Of a stretch of DNA of 62,810 bases, positions 51,335 through 58,899 are shown piece after piece. The DNA comes from a virus. Under the pieces are notes generated by a model. It saw only the letters and a program-made list of their open reading frames with translations, ran no database searches and was not told the DNA's origin. The stretch spans positions 1 through 62,810 of IMG/VR virus record IMGVR_UViG_3300042475_003206; one strand, 5' to 3'. The position numbers were made by a program, and so were the translations under genes. Numbering within the stretch: the stretch's first letter is position 1; every line of letters starts with the position of its first letter.

Positions 51335-51476
51335 ATTTGAAAAAGATAAGATTGAGTTAGAAAATCAAAAACAAAAATTTGCAGACTCAATTAAAAACTT
51401 AGATAAAAAAGACATAATCAAACCCATCGCAAAACTTACAATATGGCAGAAGATCAAGAAAGTGCTCCTAGCGTAA
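51279..51476 (+). CDS. Small charged helical protein
   Basis: 65 residues (EEQTINWLKSEFEKDKIELE, KKDIIKPIAKLTIWQKIKKV), amphipathic with a basic, aromatic C-terminus that could attach to a membrane. It overlaps the upstream gene by 56 bases and the downstream gene by 34, both in other frames. I keep it because the composition is protein-like and no other frame covers 51335-51442. Confidence 0.55.
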   Translation: MEKKILTKEEQTINWLKSEFEKDKIELENQKQKFADSIKNLDKKDIIKPIAKLTIWQKIKKVLLA

Positions 51477-51793
51477 TAGAAAATTTAGCGTTGGTGACAG
51501 ATGCCATACAAACTATGTTCCCCGATGGAAAAATAATTTGTGTATACGAATTAAACGACCAAGACTTCAAAAAAGTCCAAGAAAATTTTAGAAAAATAGA
51601 TAATCAACACAAAAGATTTTCAATAGACATGTCAGGTTTAGAACACGTATTTATTCATGAGGATATAAATTTAACATTATTAACTCCTGATATTAATAAT
51701 GTTGACAAAAAATCAAATAATAAAAGTATTTTATTTAAAATAAAAACAAAAATATCATCTTGGTTTAAAAGTGGTGGATCTTCGATAAAGTAA
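51443..51793 (+). CDS. Unknown protein with basic tail
   Basis: 116 residues. An alpha/beta N-terminal domain (VIENLALVTDAIQTMFPDGK, IICVYELNDQDFKKVQENF; FSIDMSGLEHVFIHE) is followed by a linker and a basic C-terminal helix (KSILFKIKTKISSWFK). No signal peptide. The last 39 bases overlap the end of the minus-strand gene at 51755. Function unknown. Confidence 0.72.
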   Translation: MAEDQESAPSVIENLALVTDAIQTMFPDGKIICVYELNDQDFKKVQENFRKIDNQHKRFSIDMSGLEHVFIHEDINLTLLTPDINNVDKKSNNKSILFKIKTKISSWFKSGGSSIK

Positions 51794-52393
51794 TTTTTTA
51801 TCAATACCCAAATTTTCTAAAATACTATACAAATATTTTTTTTGTGGTTTTGATGTTTCAGAAACAACAATACAATTATAAATTGACTTATCTTTTAAAA
51901 ATTCATTTAAAACGTCTAAAAATCTTTTAGATTCATTTTCATTCTTTAATGAAAATAAATAAACATTATTATCTTCCTGTAAAACCACTTTGTTATTTAG
52001 TTTAGAAATTAAAATTACACCTTTCTTAAAGATATAATTTTCATAAAATTTATTTAGTGTGATCTTTTCTTTTTTTGTTACATCGTATATAGTTTCCTCT
52101 ATTTTGTAATTAGAAATTTCCATAATTTTATAATCTAAATCATCAAGTTCTATTTTTATTTGCCTACCAAGATCATCTCTAACAAATAAAGGATTAAACG
52201 TAGTATTTTTTTTTTCTAAAATACACAACTCAAAATCACAATCTTTCGCATTCTCAACATCTTTTTTGAAATAAATGGTTTTGTTGTTATTAATTTTGGT
52301 GTCAAAAAATTCTTTAGCCTTAACAAAAGTAACAAACTTGTTTATTATTTTCTTTCTTACTTTATTTTTAAATAAAACCACTAAATAATTCAT
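51755..52393 (-). CDS. Minus-strand unknown protein
   Basis: 212 residues from the ATG complement at 52391-52393; a farther start at 52471 would overlap the DnaJ-like gene and add a poor, aromatic extension. The protein is lysine- and asparagine-rich, with strands such as FELCILEKKNTTFNPLF, VILISKLNNKVVLQEDN and YNCIVVSETSKPQKKYLYS. No known family or signal peptide. It stands divergently from the DnaJ-like gene with 29 bases between, and converges with the gene at 51443. Confidence 0.72.
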   Translation of the reverse strand: MNYLVVLFKNKVRKKIINKFVTFVKAKEFFDTKINNNKTIYFKKDVENAKDCDFELCILEKKNTTFNPLFVRDDLGRQIKIELDDLDYKIMEISNYKIEETIYDVTKKEKITLNKFYENYIFKKGVILISKLNNKVVLQEDNNVYLFSLKNENESKRFLDVLNEFLKDKSIYNCIVVSETSKPQKKYLYSILENLGIDKKLLYRRSTTFKPR

Positions 52394-52422
52394 AAAAAAA
52401 TAATAATAATAAAATTGAATAA

Positions 52423-53346
52423 ATGAATAATAACAATTATTACGACATTTTAAACGTTGAAGAAACTGCAACTCAAGACGATATTAAAAAAAAATATAGA
52501 AAGTTAGCAAAAGAAAATCACCCTGACATTGGAGGTGACGAAGAAACTTTTAAAAAAATATCCACAGCTTATGATGTTTTAAGTGATGAACAAAAAAGAC
52601 ACAGATATGATCAAGAAAGAAAAGGCGTTTTCGGATCATCTAACAATTTTAACGATATTTTTAATAGTATGTTTGGTAATGGACAAAGTAATGGTAATAG
52701 AGCCGCCCATACGTCAAATATCACAGTAAGTATCGGGACAATAAATTCATATAAAGGAGGAAAACATAGTCTTTCATATAGAAGACAATCTAGTTGTGAT
52801 CCATGTAATGGGACTGGAGGAGAAAAAAAAGTTTGTAATTTTTGTGGTGGAACAGGTAATATTGTGAGACAATTTGGAAATGGATCATTTCTTCAGCTCA
52901 TGCAAGTTGTTTGTGAGACATGTCATGGAAAAGGATTCTTTATGATTAACGCATGTTTTTTATGTAATGGCGTTGGAACTAAAACAGAAATGAAAACTTT
53001 AGACATTTCATTACCACACGGTATTGATAATGGTCAGTTTTTAAGGGTCACCGGTATGGGTGATTTTAAAAATGGATCTTATGGTGATTTGGTTGTTAGA
53101 GTTGATTTAAAACCCCAAGATGGTTTTACTAAAGTTGGGAATCATTTAGTTTATGACTCATTCATTACTTTGGAAGATTTAAAATTAGGAACTGTAAATG
53201 TTCCCCATCCTGATGGAGAACTAAACATCAAATTACCAAAAAATATTGATACATCAATACCTTTAAGAATTAAGTCAAAAGGATTTAAATTAGAAAGTGT
53301 TGGGGATCTTATAGTAAATCAATATATAAAATATAGTAGGGATTAA
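52423..53346 (+). CDS. dnaJ: DnaJ-like co-chaperone
   Basis: 307 residues. The J-domain (about 5-65) has NHPDIGG with His33-Pro34-Asp35, the site that stimulates DnaK. A short Gly/Asn-rich linker follows (about 75-105). Four zinc-binding CxxCxGxG units are present: CDPCNGTG, CNFCGGTG, CETCHGKG and CFLCNGVG. Then come the C-terminal substrate-binding sheets (LPHGIDNGQFLRVTGMGDFK). A second C-terminal domain is shortened relative to E. coli DnaJ (376). No DnaK is in the window, so it probably recruits the host's. Likely assists phage protein folding or assembly, in analogy to other phage J proteins. Confidence 0.93.
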   Translation: MNNNNYYDILNVEETATQDDIKKKYRKLAKENHPDIGGDEETFKKISTAYDVLSDEQKRHRYDQERKGVFGSSNNFNDIFNSMFGNGQSNGNRAAHTSNITVSIGTINSYKGGKHSLSYRRQSSCDPCNGTGGEKKVCNFCGGTGNIVRQFGNGSFLQLMQVVCETCHGKGFFMINACFLCNGVGTKTEMKTLDISLPHGIDNGQFLRVTGMGDFKNGSYGDLVVRVDLKPQDGFTKVGNHLVYDSFITLEDLKLGTVNVPHPDGELNIKLPKNIDTSIPLRIKSKGFKLESVGDLIVNQYIKYSRD

Positions 53347-53522
53347 AATAAGGATATTAAATCTTTAATTGCTACTATAAATCCGTATATGGCAAAAAAA
53401 GTAAAAATTCCACCAAATATTAAAACAAATGTTTGTGTATTCTTAACTTGTTTACTCTCTCTACATGTTGGACATTTAACTTGTGTTGGTTCTGTTTTGT
53501 TGTTGTATATTTCTTCTTCCAT
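53343..53522 (-). CDS. Small minus-strand CPTC zinc-knuckle membrane protein
   Basis: 59 residues read on the minus strand: MEEEIYNNKTEPTQVKCPTC, then RESKQVKNTQ, then the membrane segment TFVLIFGGIFTFFAIYGFIV and AIKDLISLF. A single CxxC knuckle is followed by one membrane helix (about 31-52). The protein-like sequence is far better than that of the overlapping plus-strand frame at 53389-53571, which has hydrophobic and cysteine runs only by mirror effect. It overlaps the DnaJ-like stop by four bases, tail to tail. Function unknown. Confidence 0.65.
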   Translation of the reverse strand: MEEEIYNNKTEPTQVKCPTCRESKQVKNTQTFVLIFGGIFTFFAIYGFIVAIKDLISLF

Positions 53523-53602
53523 AATTTGTTATAATAATAATTATACATTAAAACAATTTATAAGTGAATAATTTTTGAATTGACATATCAACATAGAATT
53601 CG

Positions 53603-53610
53603 TATATTTC
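53603..53610 (+). promoter_or_regulatory. Bacteroidota-like promoter (TATATTTC)
   Basis: TTG (53579-53581), 20-21 bases, then TATATTTC, one base off TAnnTTTG. It lies 13 bases before the ATG of the Dam-like methylase at 53624. Confidence 0.5.
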
Positions 53611-53623
53611 TAATAAAAAAACT

Positions 53624-54463
53624 ATGTTATCATATATTGGGGGAAAAAGTAAGATAGGAAAGTGGATAGTTCCTTTCTACGATAAGAATATGGAAACGTA
53701 TGTTGAGACGTTTGGGGGCATGTTTTGGTGTTTCTTTAATATGGACCTAAAACAGTTTCCCAACCTGAAGAAAGTTGTTTACAACGACTTTAATCCACTA
53801 AATTATAACTTATTTAAGTGTATTCAAAACCCAACGGAGTTATTGGGGGCAATCAACTCAATTGATTGTCAAAAATTTGGTGTGGAAATTACACCACCAT
53901 TATATAAAGAACAATTTATCAGGTTTCAGGCTGAAATATTTGCTGAAAATTTCAGCGTAGAACCTGGCGATTATGATGTTGCCGCAAAATACGTTTATAT
54001 TTTAACTCAAGTATTCAGTGGGTCAAAACCTGAGACAAGTTCTTTTATTGACCTTAAAGGTAAGTACAAGTCAAAATATTTGACGTTTAGAGATAAACTA
54101 TTAAAACCGGATTGGATAGAACATTTCTTAAAGATAACTCACGTTGAGAATATGGATTTTGCTGAGGTTATTGAAAAGTATGATTCGCCTAACACTTATT
54201 TTTATGTAGATCCTCCATACTGGAAAACAGAGAACTATTACTCCAACCATGACTTTGATCGTCAAGATCACGAAAGACTTTCAAAATCTTTAATAAGTAT
54301 GGAAGGTAAATTCAGTTTATCATATTATGATTTTCCTTTATTATCCGAATGGTTTCCAAAAGATACATATACATGGGAGAAAAAAGAATTCGCTAAAGCT
54401 GCTGCCGCTAAAAAGGGTAAGGCTCAAACTATGGGCGAGGAGCTATTAATAATGAATTATTAA
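53624..54463 (+). CDS. dam: DNA adenine methylase, Dam/D12 class
   Basis: 279 residues. It opens at MLSYIGGKSKIGKWIVPFY (motif X of D12 methylases), with VETFGGMFW (motif I) and VVYNDFNP (motif II). FYVDPPYWKTENYY has DPPY, the catalytic motif IV. The middle (about 85-155) would be the target-recognition part. The C-terminus is short and alanine/lysine-rich (AKAAAAKKGKAQTMGEEL). T4 dam is 259 residues. It protects phage DNA from host restriction or marks it for packaging. A second, separate methylase of the NPPY type is at 41383-42716. Confidence 0.9.
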   Translation: MLSYIGGKSKIGKWIVPFYDKNMETYVETFGGMFWCFFNMDLKQFPNLKKVVYNDFNPLNYNLFKCIQNPTELLGAINSIDCQKFGVEITPPLYKEQFIRFQAEIFAENFSVEPGDYDVAAKYVYILTQVFSGSKPETSSFIDLKGKYKSKYLTFRDKLLKPDWIEHFLKITHVENMDFAEVIEKYDSPNTYFYVDPPYWKTENYYSNHDFDRQDHERLSKSLISMEGKFSLSYYDFPLLSEWFPKDTYTWEKKEFAKAAAAKKGKAQTMGEELLIMNY

Positions 54464-54481
54464 TTTTTTCAATTAATCTAA

Positions 54482-54488
54482 TATTTAT
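54482..54488 (+). promoter_or_regulatory. TATTTAT element upstream of 54503
   Basis: In TAATATTTATTATAAAA, 14 bases before the ATG at 54503. The spacing equals that at 55907 and 60927 within one base. Confidence 0.4.
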
Positions 54489-54502
54489 TATAAAATTACA
54501 TT

Positions 54503-55882
54503 ATGTCTTTAAGATTTACCAACCTATTAAGGGACCTTATTGTTGAAAGTTCAAGATTTCAAGTATTGTTCGATAAATTTGTTAAACCAAAAGAAAAAGG
54601 ACAAAGAGGTTTCATGCCTTTTGAAACTTTATTCGCACTTATTGTTGCCGACCCAACTACAAAAGTTCCTGAAGGAATGGATATTGATAATGTTAAACCT
54701 GATCAAATGGAAAAGGTAAAAATTGGAAAATATGCTCAGTGGTTAATCAAAAACTTTATGACACCTAAGTTACCGGCAGATCATCCTTTAATGGTTAGTG
54801 ATCCACAATCAAGTCAATACAAACAAGCATTGACGCAATTTCAATCTCTTTTCATGGAAGATTTATATAAGGTCACAATAAATCTTCAAAAATATGAAAG
54901 ATTTAAAAATAGGTTAGCACAAGAATATAGGGATATAAATAAATTAAGTATTGAGACTTTACAAGATCAAGTCAAAGATTTTAGTTTAGAAAAAACTAAA
55001 GCAACCGCTGACGAGAAAAAAGAAGCGTCTGTAACATATGCTCACCCTGGGGCTAACATTGTTTATAGAGGTCAAGATTGGACTGTTGCTAAAATTTCAG
55101 ACAAAGGTCCATTAGGTAAAGAAGCGGCATGTTTCTATGGTGGATCTCATAATGAAGGAAGACGAGGGGAAACTACTTGGTGCACATCATCACCTGGTCT
55201 TAGTTGGTTTGATAGATACATCGGTAGAGGACCATTATATGTTGTAATTCCAAACAAAGCAAGATCATTCAAATCTTACGGAAAAGAAACAGGTGAAGTT
55301 TCAGGTTTACCAGCGGACAGATACCAATTTCACTTCCCTGATAATCAGTATATGGATGCGGATGACAGACCAATTAATTTAATTGACTTTTTAAATACAA
55401 ACGAAGAAGGTTTAAAACAATTCTTTAAGCCTGAGTTTATGTCATCATTGTCAGGTGAAAAAGGAGAAAAAGTGGCTATTGACTATCCTAGTGATTCAGC
55501 TTCTAAATTTATTGCCTTATACGGATTTGACGAATTCTTCGCTACTTTACCACAAACATTAAAAAGATTTACATTTAAAAACACATCAAAAGATAAACTT
55601 TCTTTAAATATTCCAAACGACATTGGTAGATTTAAAGAATTAACCGCAATTAATTTTGTTGGTTGTATTGCTTCTTTGCCTGACTCAATTTGTCAACTAC
55701 AAAATTTACAATATTTATCTTTGGTTAATAATCCAGACCTTCAGATGCTACCAGATTGTATCGGAAACATGCCAAACCTTATGGTTTTAAATCTTTCAGG
55801 GTCTGATCGTAACAAAGTTCTACCACAATCAATCTTAAGTAGAGAAGAAGAAGATGAAGATTTTAACTTATTTACACATTAA
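54503..55882 (+). CDS. WCT-motif protein with leucine-rich repeats
   Basis: 459 residues. The N-terminus MSLRFTNLLRDLIVES carries an L-I-V-E-S site like the tags of the genes downstream. About 1-175 is helical. About 175-305 is a globular domain with VTYAHPGANIVYRGQDWTVA, GETTWCTSSPGLSWFDRYIG, RGPLYVVIPNKARSF and YMDADDRPINLIDFLN. I recall this WCT...GPLYVVI pattern from other phage proteins of unknown function. About 345-450 holds three to four leucine-rich repeats (LPDSICQLQNLQYLSLVNNP). LRRs mediate protein binding, so an effector-like function is plausible but unproven. Confidence 0.8.
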   Translation: MSLRFTNLLRDLIVESSRFQVLFDKFVKPKEKGQRGFMPFETLFALIVADPTTKVPEGMDIDNVKPDQMEKVKIGKYAQWLIKNFMTPKLPADHPLMVSDPQSSQYKQALTQFQSLFMEDLYKVTINLQKYERFKNRLAQEYRDINKLSIETLQDQVKDFSLEKTKATADEKKEASVTYAHPGANIVYRGQDWTVAKISDKGPLGKEAACFYGGSHNEGRRGETTWCTSSPGLSWFDRYIGRGPLYVVIPNKARSFKSYGKETGEVSGLPADRYQFHFPDNQYMDADDRPINLIDFLNTNEEGLKQFFKPEFMSSLSGEKGEKVAIDYPSDSASKFIALYGFDEFFATLPQTLKRFTFKNTSKDKLSLNIPNDIGRFKELTAINFVGCIASLPDSICQLQNLQYLSLVNNPDLQMLPDCIGNMPNLMVLNLSGSDRNKVLPQSILSREEEDEDFNLFTH

Positions 55883-55906
55883 AGTAGATTATTTAAAACA
55901 TTATAA

Positions 55907-55913
55907 TATTTAT
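55907..55913 (+). promoter_or_regulatory. TATTTAT element upstream of 55929
   Basis: In TTATAATATTTATTAATAAA, 15 bases before the ATG; it starts the run of tagged proteins. Confidence 0.4.
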
Positions 55914-55928
55914 TAATAAAATAAAAAT

Positions 55929-56975
55929 ATGAACAGAAGAATTTTAATATCGGAAAATGAAAGATCTAGAATTTTAGGTCTACACGAAAATCGTAGAATG
56001 AAAGAATGGGGATTGATTAACGAACAAGTTATACCAACCGGTTATGACTCGATTGAAGCTTGTAAAGCGGAAGCTCCAAAACTTGCTGCTAGTAAGGTAT
56101 TTGCAGGACAGTCTTGGGATGTTGTTAAGGCAAAATGGGTTGAGTCTAACTGTAATGGAACAACTCCTTGTAATGTAGGAACGGAAGCATCAAATATTAA
56201 TTTAAGAAAGGCAATGTGTGAAGGAACCTTTACTATGGGTGCACCTGCGGCTGCCACACCATCAGAATATACTGTTTACAAAGGTGGAGTCCCATCTAAA
56301 ATGACTGTTGATCAGATTAGTCAAGGACTTGCAGATGGTACTATAAAACCAACTGATAAAGTGTGGGACATTAGTAAAGGTCAAGGTTCTGATGCCATAG
56401 TTCCATTATCAACTTTAACTTTAGACACTAAAATACAAGCATCAATTAAAACTATTGCTCCAGAATTAGCGGGAGAAGAAAAAACATATGAAATATCTGC
56501 GGATGGTAGAGCTGCCGCAATAAAATATACAAAAGAAACATTAACAAAGGCGATCGCAGATGGCACTTTGAATAAAGATTCGGCATATGTTATTATTGTA
56601 GACCCAGCAACACAAGCAAAATCATATCAAAAAGTAATGCTTAACGCTGACTTAGTTCCAATTATTAATTCGGCTTCTGGTGCTCAACCTATAGCGGCAG
56701 AAAGAAAGTCAACCAATATTCCTGAACTTGATGCTTGGTTGAAAGGACCAATTGGATCTGCATGGGATAAACTTACAGACCCAAAACAAAAAGAAAGTAT
56801 GTTTGACTCATTTGAAAAAACCGACCCAACAATTACTAAATTAAAAGATACGGTAGGTAAGGGACCATTAAGATCTGCGTTAGGAATGGCTGCTGACACA
56901 GGATTTGGTAGAGGATTACAAAGGTTAAGAGGAAAAGTTGGAGCGGCAATAACTGGTAATCAACCAGTTGCTTAA
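55929..56975 (+). CDS. Tagged protein with GYF_2-like domain
   Basis: 348 residues. The tag MNRRILISENERSRILGLHE is the longer version of the motif in the following genes. Residues about 115-160 (YTVYKGGVPSKMTVDQISQG, LADGTIKPTDKVWDISKGQ, PLSTL) resemble a GYF_2-type domain, which binds proline-rich peptides; a second, weaker copy follows at about 193-245 (TKETLTKAIADGTLNKDSAY). There are three cysteines before it. The C-terminus is Gly/Ala/Arg-rich and basic (GFGRGLQRLRGKVGAAITG). Probable virion or packaged protein. Confidence 0.75.
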   Translation: MNRRILISENERSRILGLHENRRMKEWGLINEQVIPTGYDSIEACKAEAPKLAASKVFAGQSWDVVKAKWVESNCNGTTPCNVGTEASNINLRKAMCEGTFTMGAPAAATPSEYTVYKGGVPSKMTVDQISQGLADGTIKPTDKVWDISKGQGSDAIVPLSTLTLDTKIQASIKTIAPELAGEEKTYEISADGRAAAIKYTKETLTKAIADGTLNKDSAYVIIVDPATQAKSYQKVMLNADLVPIINSASGAQPIAAERKSTNIPELDAWLKGPIGSAWDKLTDPKQKESMFDSFEKTDPTITKLKDTVGKGPLRSALGMAADTGFGRGLQRLRGKVGAAITGNQPVA

Positions 56976-57002
56976 TAATCTATCTTATTTTTATATAAAA
57001 AA

Positions 57003-57224
57003 ATGATTATTTCAGAGCAACAAATTAGAAAAATAATTAAAAGAGTGATTTTTGAAGATAGAAAAGAATCTATGTTAGAAAAAATGAAAAGAAAATTAAA
57101 AGGAATATCCGACGATAAATTAATTTATAATATGGAAAATGAATTACCTTGGGATTGGAAAGGATCAAAAGAGGCATACTTTGAAAAACACGAAGATAGA
57201 AAATATTCAAAAGGATCAAACTAA
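57003..57224 (+). CDS. Small tagged basic protein
   Basis: 73 residues. MIISEQQIRKIIKRVIFED is the tag in a short form, leading into a basic, helical body (EKMKRKLKGISDDKLIYNME, NELPWDWKGSKEAYFEKH). No known domain. Small basic bodies with such tags recall T4 internal proteins. It has 27 bases to the upstream stop and 18 to the next start. Confidence 0.7.
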   Translation: MIISEQQIRKIIKRVIFEDRKESMLEKMKRKLKGISDDKLIYNMENELPWDWKGSKEAYFEKHEDRKYSKGSN

Positions 57225-57242
57225 TATGTGTAATAAATAATT

Positions 57243-57833
57243 ATGAAAAACAAACTATTTTTAACCGAATCTGAAAAATCAAGAATTAGTGATTTACACA
57301 GAATGGCAATTGTTACTGAAGGTAAAAACACTTTAAATGAGGCTAATTTAGTAGACATTCAAAATTTACTAATAAAAAAAGGAATGTTGGGACAAAAAGT
57401 TGCTGACAATAAATTAGGTCCATTAACTTTAAATGCGATCTATTCTGCATTAACACAAACTCAGCCAACACAAACTCAACCAACAGGGGCTCAAGGAACA
57501 GGGACTCAAGAAACAGGGACTCCAGGAACTGGAGCTCAAGTACCACCAACTCAAGGAGCGCCAGTATATTATCCTTGGGTAAAAGAAGGTGGAAAACCTG
57601 TTCAAAACATAATAGATGCTAAAAAAGCCGACCCAAATTTTCAAAATTGGTTAACTGAATTAAAAAAACTCACCACAGAACAATTGACCAAAATTCAACA
57701 AGACCTTAAAGCGGCTTTTTTAGAATCAGCTATAGGTGTTAAATTGGATAGCACCGAGGCATATCAACCATACATGGTTGCACTACAAACAATTAGTACT
57801 GCAATGGAAATGGTTAAAAAACCTCTGGTTTAA
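57243..57833 (+). CDS. Tagged protein with PG-binding-like domain and TQP/GTG linker
   Basis: 196 residues. Tag MKNKLFLTESEKSRISDLHR. Residues about 38-65 (VDIQNLLIKKGMLGQKVADN, KLGPLTLNAIYSAL) look like a PG_binding_1-type helical fold. A linker (about 66-103) has TQTQPTQTQPTGAQ and TGTQETGTPGTGAQ repeats. The C-terminal helical domain (NFQNWLTELKKLTTEQLTK) follows. A cell-wall-binding virion protein is plausible; a packaged protein is also possible. The gene is followed by a strong terminator. Confidence 0.72.
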   Translation: MKNKLFLTESEKSRISDLHRMAIVTEGKNTLNEANLVDIQNLLIKKGMLGQKVADNKLGPLTLNAIYSALTQTQPTQTQPTGAQGTGTQETGTPGTGAQVPPTQGAPVYYPWVKEGGKPVQNIIDAKKADPNFQNWLTELKKLTTEQLTKIQQDLKAAFLESAIGVKLDSTEAYQPYMVALQTISTAMEMVKKPLV

Positions 57834-57892
57834 ACAACACCAATAACACATGTGTAACCTAAATAGTGGTAATAAATCAAACTTAAATAAGA

Positions 57893-57920
57893 ACCCTCAC
57901 TTCGGTGGGGGTTTTTTATT
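57893..57920 (+). terminator. Rho-independent terminator with UUCG loop
   Basis: CCCTCAC and GTGGGGG (one T-G pair) form a 7-base stem around the very stable TTCG tetraloop, followed by TTTTTTATTT. Confidence 0.9.
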
Positions 57921-57928
57921 TAACAAAG

Positions 57929-57935
57929 TATTTAT
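57929..57935 (+). promoter_or_regulatory. TATTTAT element upstream of 57941
   Basis: The motif lies between the terminator and the ATG at 57941, five bases from it. The promoter for the tagged operon 57941-60360 must be here. Confidence 0.45.
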
Positions 57936-57940
57936 CTTAT

Positions 57941-58498
57941 ATGAAAATAGTTATATCTGATAACCAATATAGTCTTTTAAAAGAATCAGTTGCCATTAAA
58001 AATATTGAGGGAATTAAAAATCATTGGAAAAACCAATTAAAAAAAGGTAAAAAAATTAGATTTGATAAAGAAGACTTAGAATTTTGGGGTATTACTACCA
58101 GACAAGAAAAATTTTATGCTCAAACGGCTTTTCAGGAATTAGTCGGAGATGAGGCGTTTACTGAAAAATTCATTAAAAACTTATTAAATAAAACATTTTC
58201 AACAAAAGATTTTAACGATATAATTAATATTGGTGGTTATGATTTTGAGTGGATAATAACTGAAATGGAATATCGTGATTTTGATTTCTATTTATATGGA
58301 AAAACATTACCGGGAGGAACTGTTACTCTTATGGATGGTAGAAACTTATCTTTAGATGAAGCAACAAATGACGAAGATCTATATTGGGAAATACAAGAAG
58401 AAGTTAATGGTGTTGTTCAAGACTGTATGGACAAAATAATTTTACCTGTTACAGGGTATGAGGTAGAAGTATCATCAATAGTAATATCGGAAGAATGA
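57941..58498 (+). CDS. Tagged unknown protein
   Basis: 185 residues. Tag MKIVISDNQYSLLKES. The body has YAQTAFQELVGDEAFTEKFI and FDFYLYGKTLPGGTVTLMDG. No signal peptide, no membrane segment. The start at 57941 was chosen because an upstream in-frame TTG lies within the terminator. The TGA overlaps the next ATG (ATGA). Acidic, soluble body of unknown fold. Confidence 0.75.
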   Translation: MKIVISDNQYSLLKESVAIKNIEGIKNHWKNQLKKGKKIRFDKEDLEFWGITTRQEKFYAQTAFQELVGDEAFTEKFIKNLLNKTFSTKDFNDIINIGGYDFEWIITEMEYRDFDFYLYGKTLPGGTVTLMDGRNLSLDEATNDEDLYWEIQEEVNGVVQDCMDKIILPVTGYEVEVSSIVISEE

Positions 58499-58899
58499 AA
58501 ATAATAATATCTGAACAACAATATGTAATGTTATCTGAGTCAAAATTAGATCCAATGCAAAATCTTATTAACATGGCTTTTGATGAGGTAAAAGAAAAAT
58601 GTGAGGGAGGTTCTTATGTAAGGTCACACCACAATTACATATGTGACCCAATAGAAATGATTGAAGAAATAAAGGTGGTAGATGTATCAAAAACAACGTC
58701 TATGGGTTACCTTGAAAAAAAAGAATTATCTCAAATGCACATTACCGTTGATATTCATCTTGAATCTATATATTTATTTTACGATTTAGATAATTTTATT
58801 TATCAGTTACAGGGGGAAGCAAGAAACATATTAGGTGGAAGTATTGTATCTATATCAATAGGAGAAGTAATCAATATAAGAAAAGAATTTAACTGGTGA
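58495..58899 (+). CDS. Tagged unknown protein
   Basis: 134 residues. Tag MKIIISEQQYVMLSES. The body contains YVRSHHNYICDPIEMIEEIK, IHLESIYLFYDLDNFIYQL and GGSIVSISIGEVINIRKEF, suggesting an alpha/beta fold with a helix between strands. Overlaps both neighbours by four bases and one base respectively. Function unknown. Confidence 0.75.
   Translation: MKIIISEQQYVMLSESKLDPMQNLINMAFDEVKEKCEGGSYVRSHHNYICDPIEMIEEIKVVDVSKTTSMGYLEKKELSQMHITVDIHLESIYLFYDLDNFIYQLQGEARNILGGSIVSISIGEVINIRKEFNW

Noticed and set aside
52394-52471. Longer N-terminus of the minus-strand gene 51755-52393
   Set aside because: It would be antisense to the start of DnaJ and add a Tyr/Phe-rich stretch that does not look like a signal peptide; the ATG at 52393 is better.
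53389-53571. Plus-strand frame of 60 codons with cysteines and hydrophobic stretch
   Set aside because: It is antisense to a better protein on the minus strand (CPTC knuckle plus membrane helix). Its start does not follow a convincing promoter, and its composition is what the complement of that gene would give.
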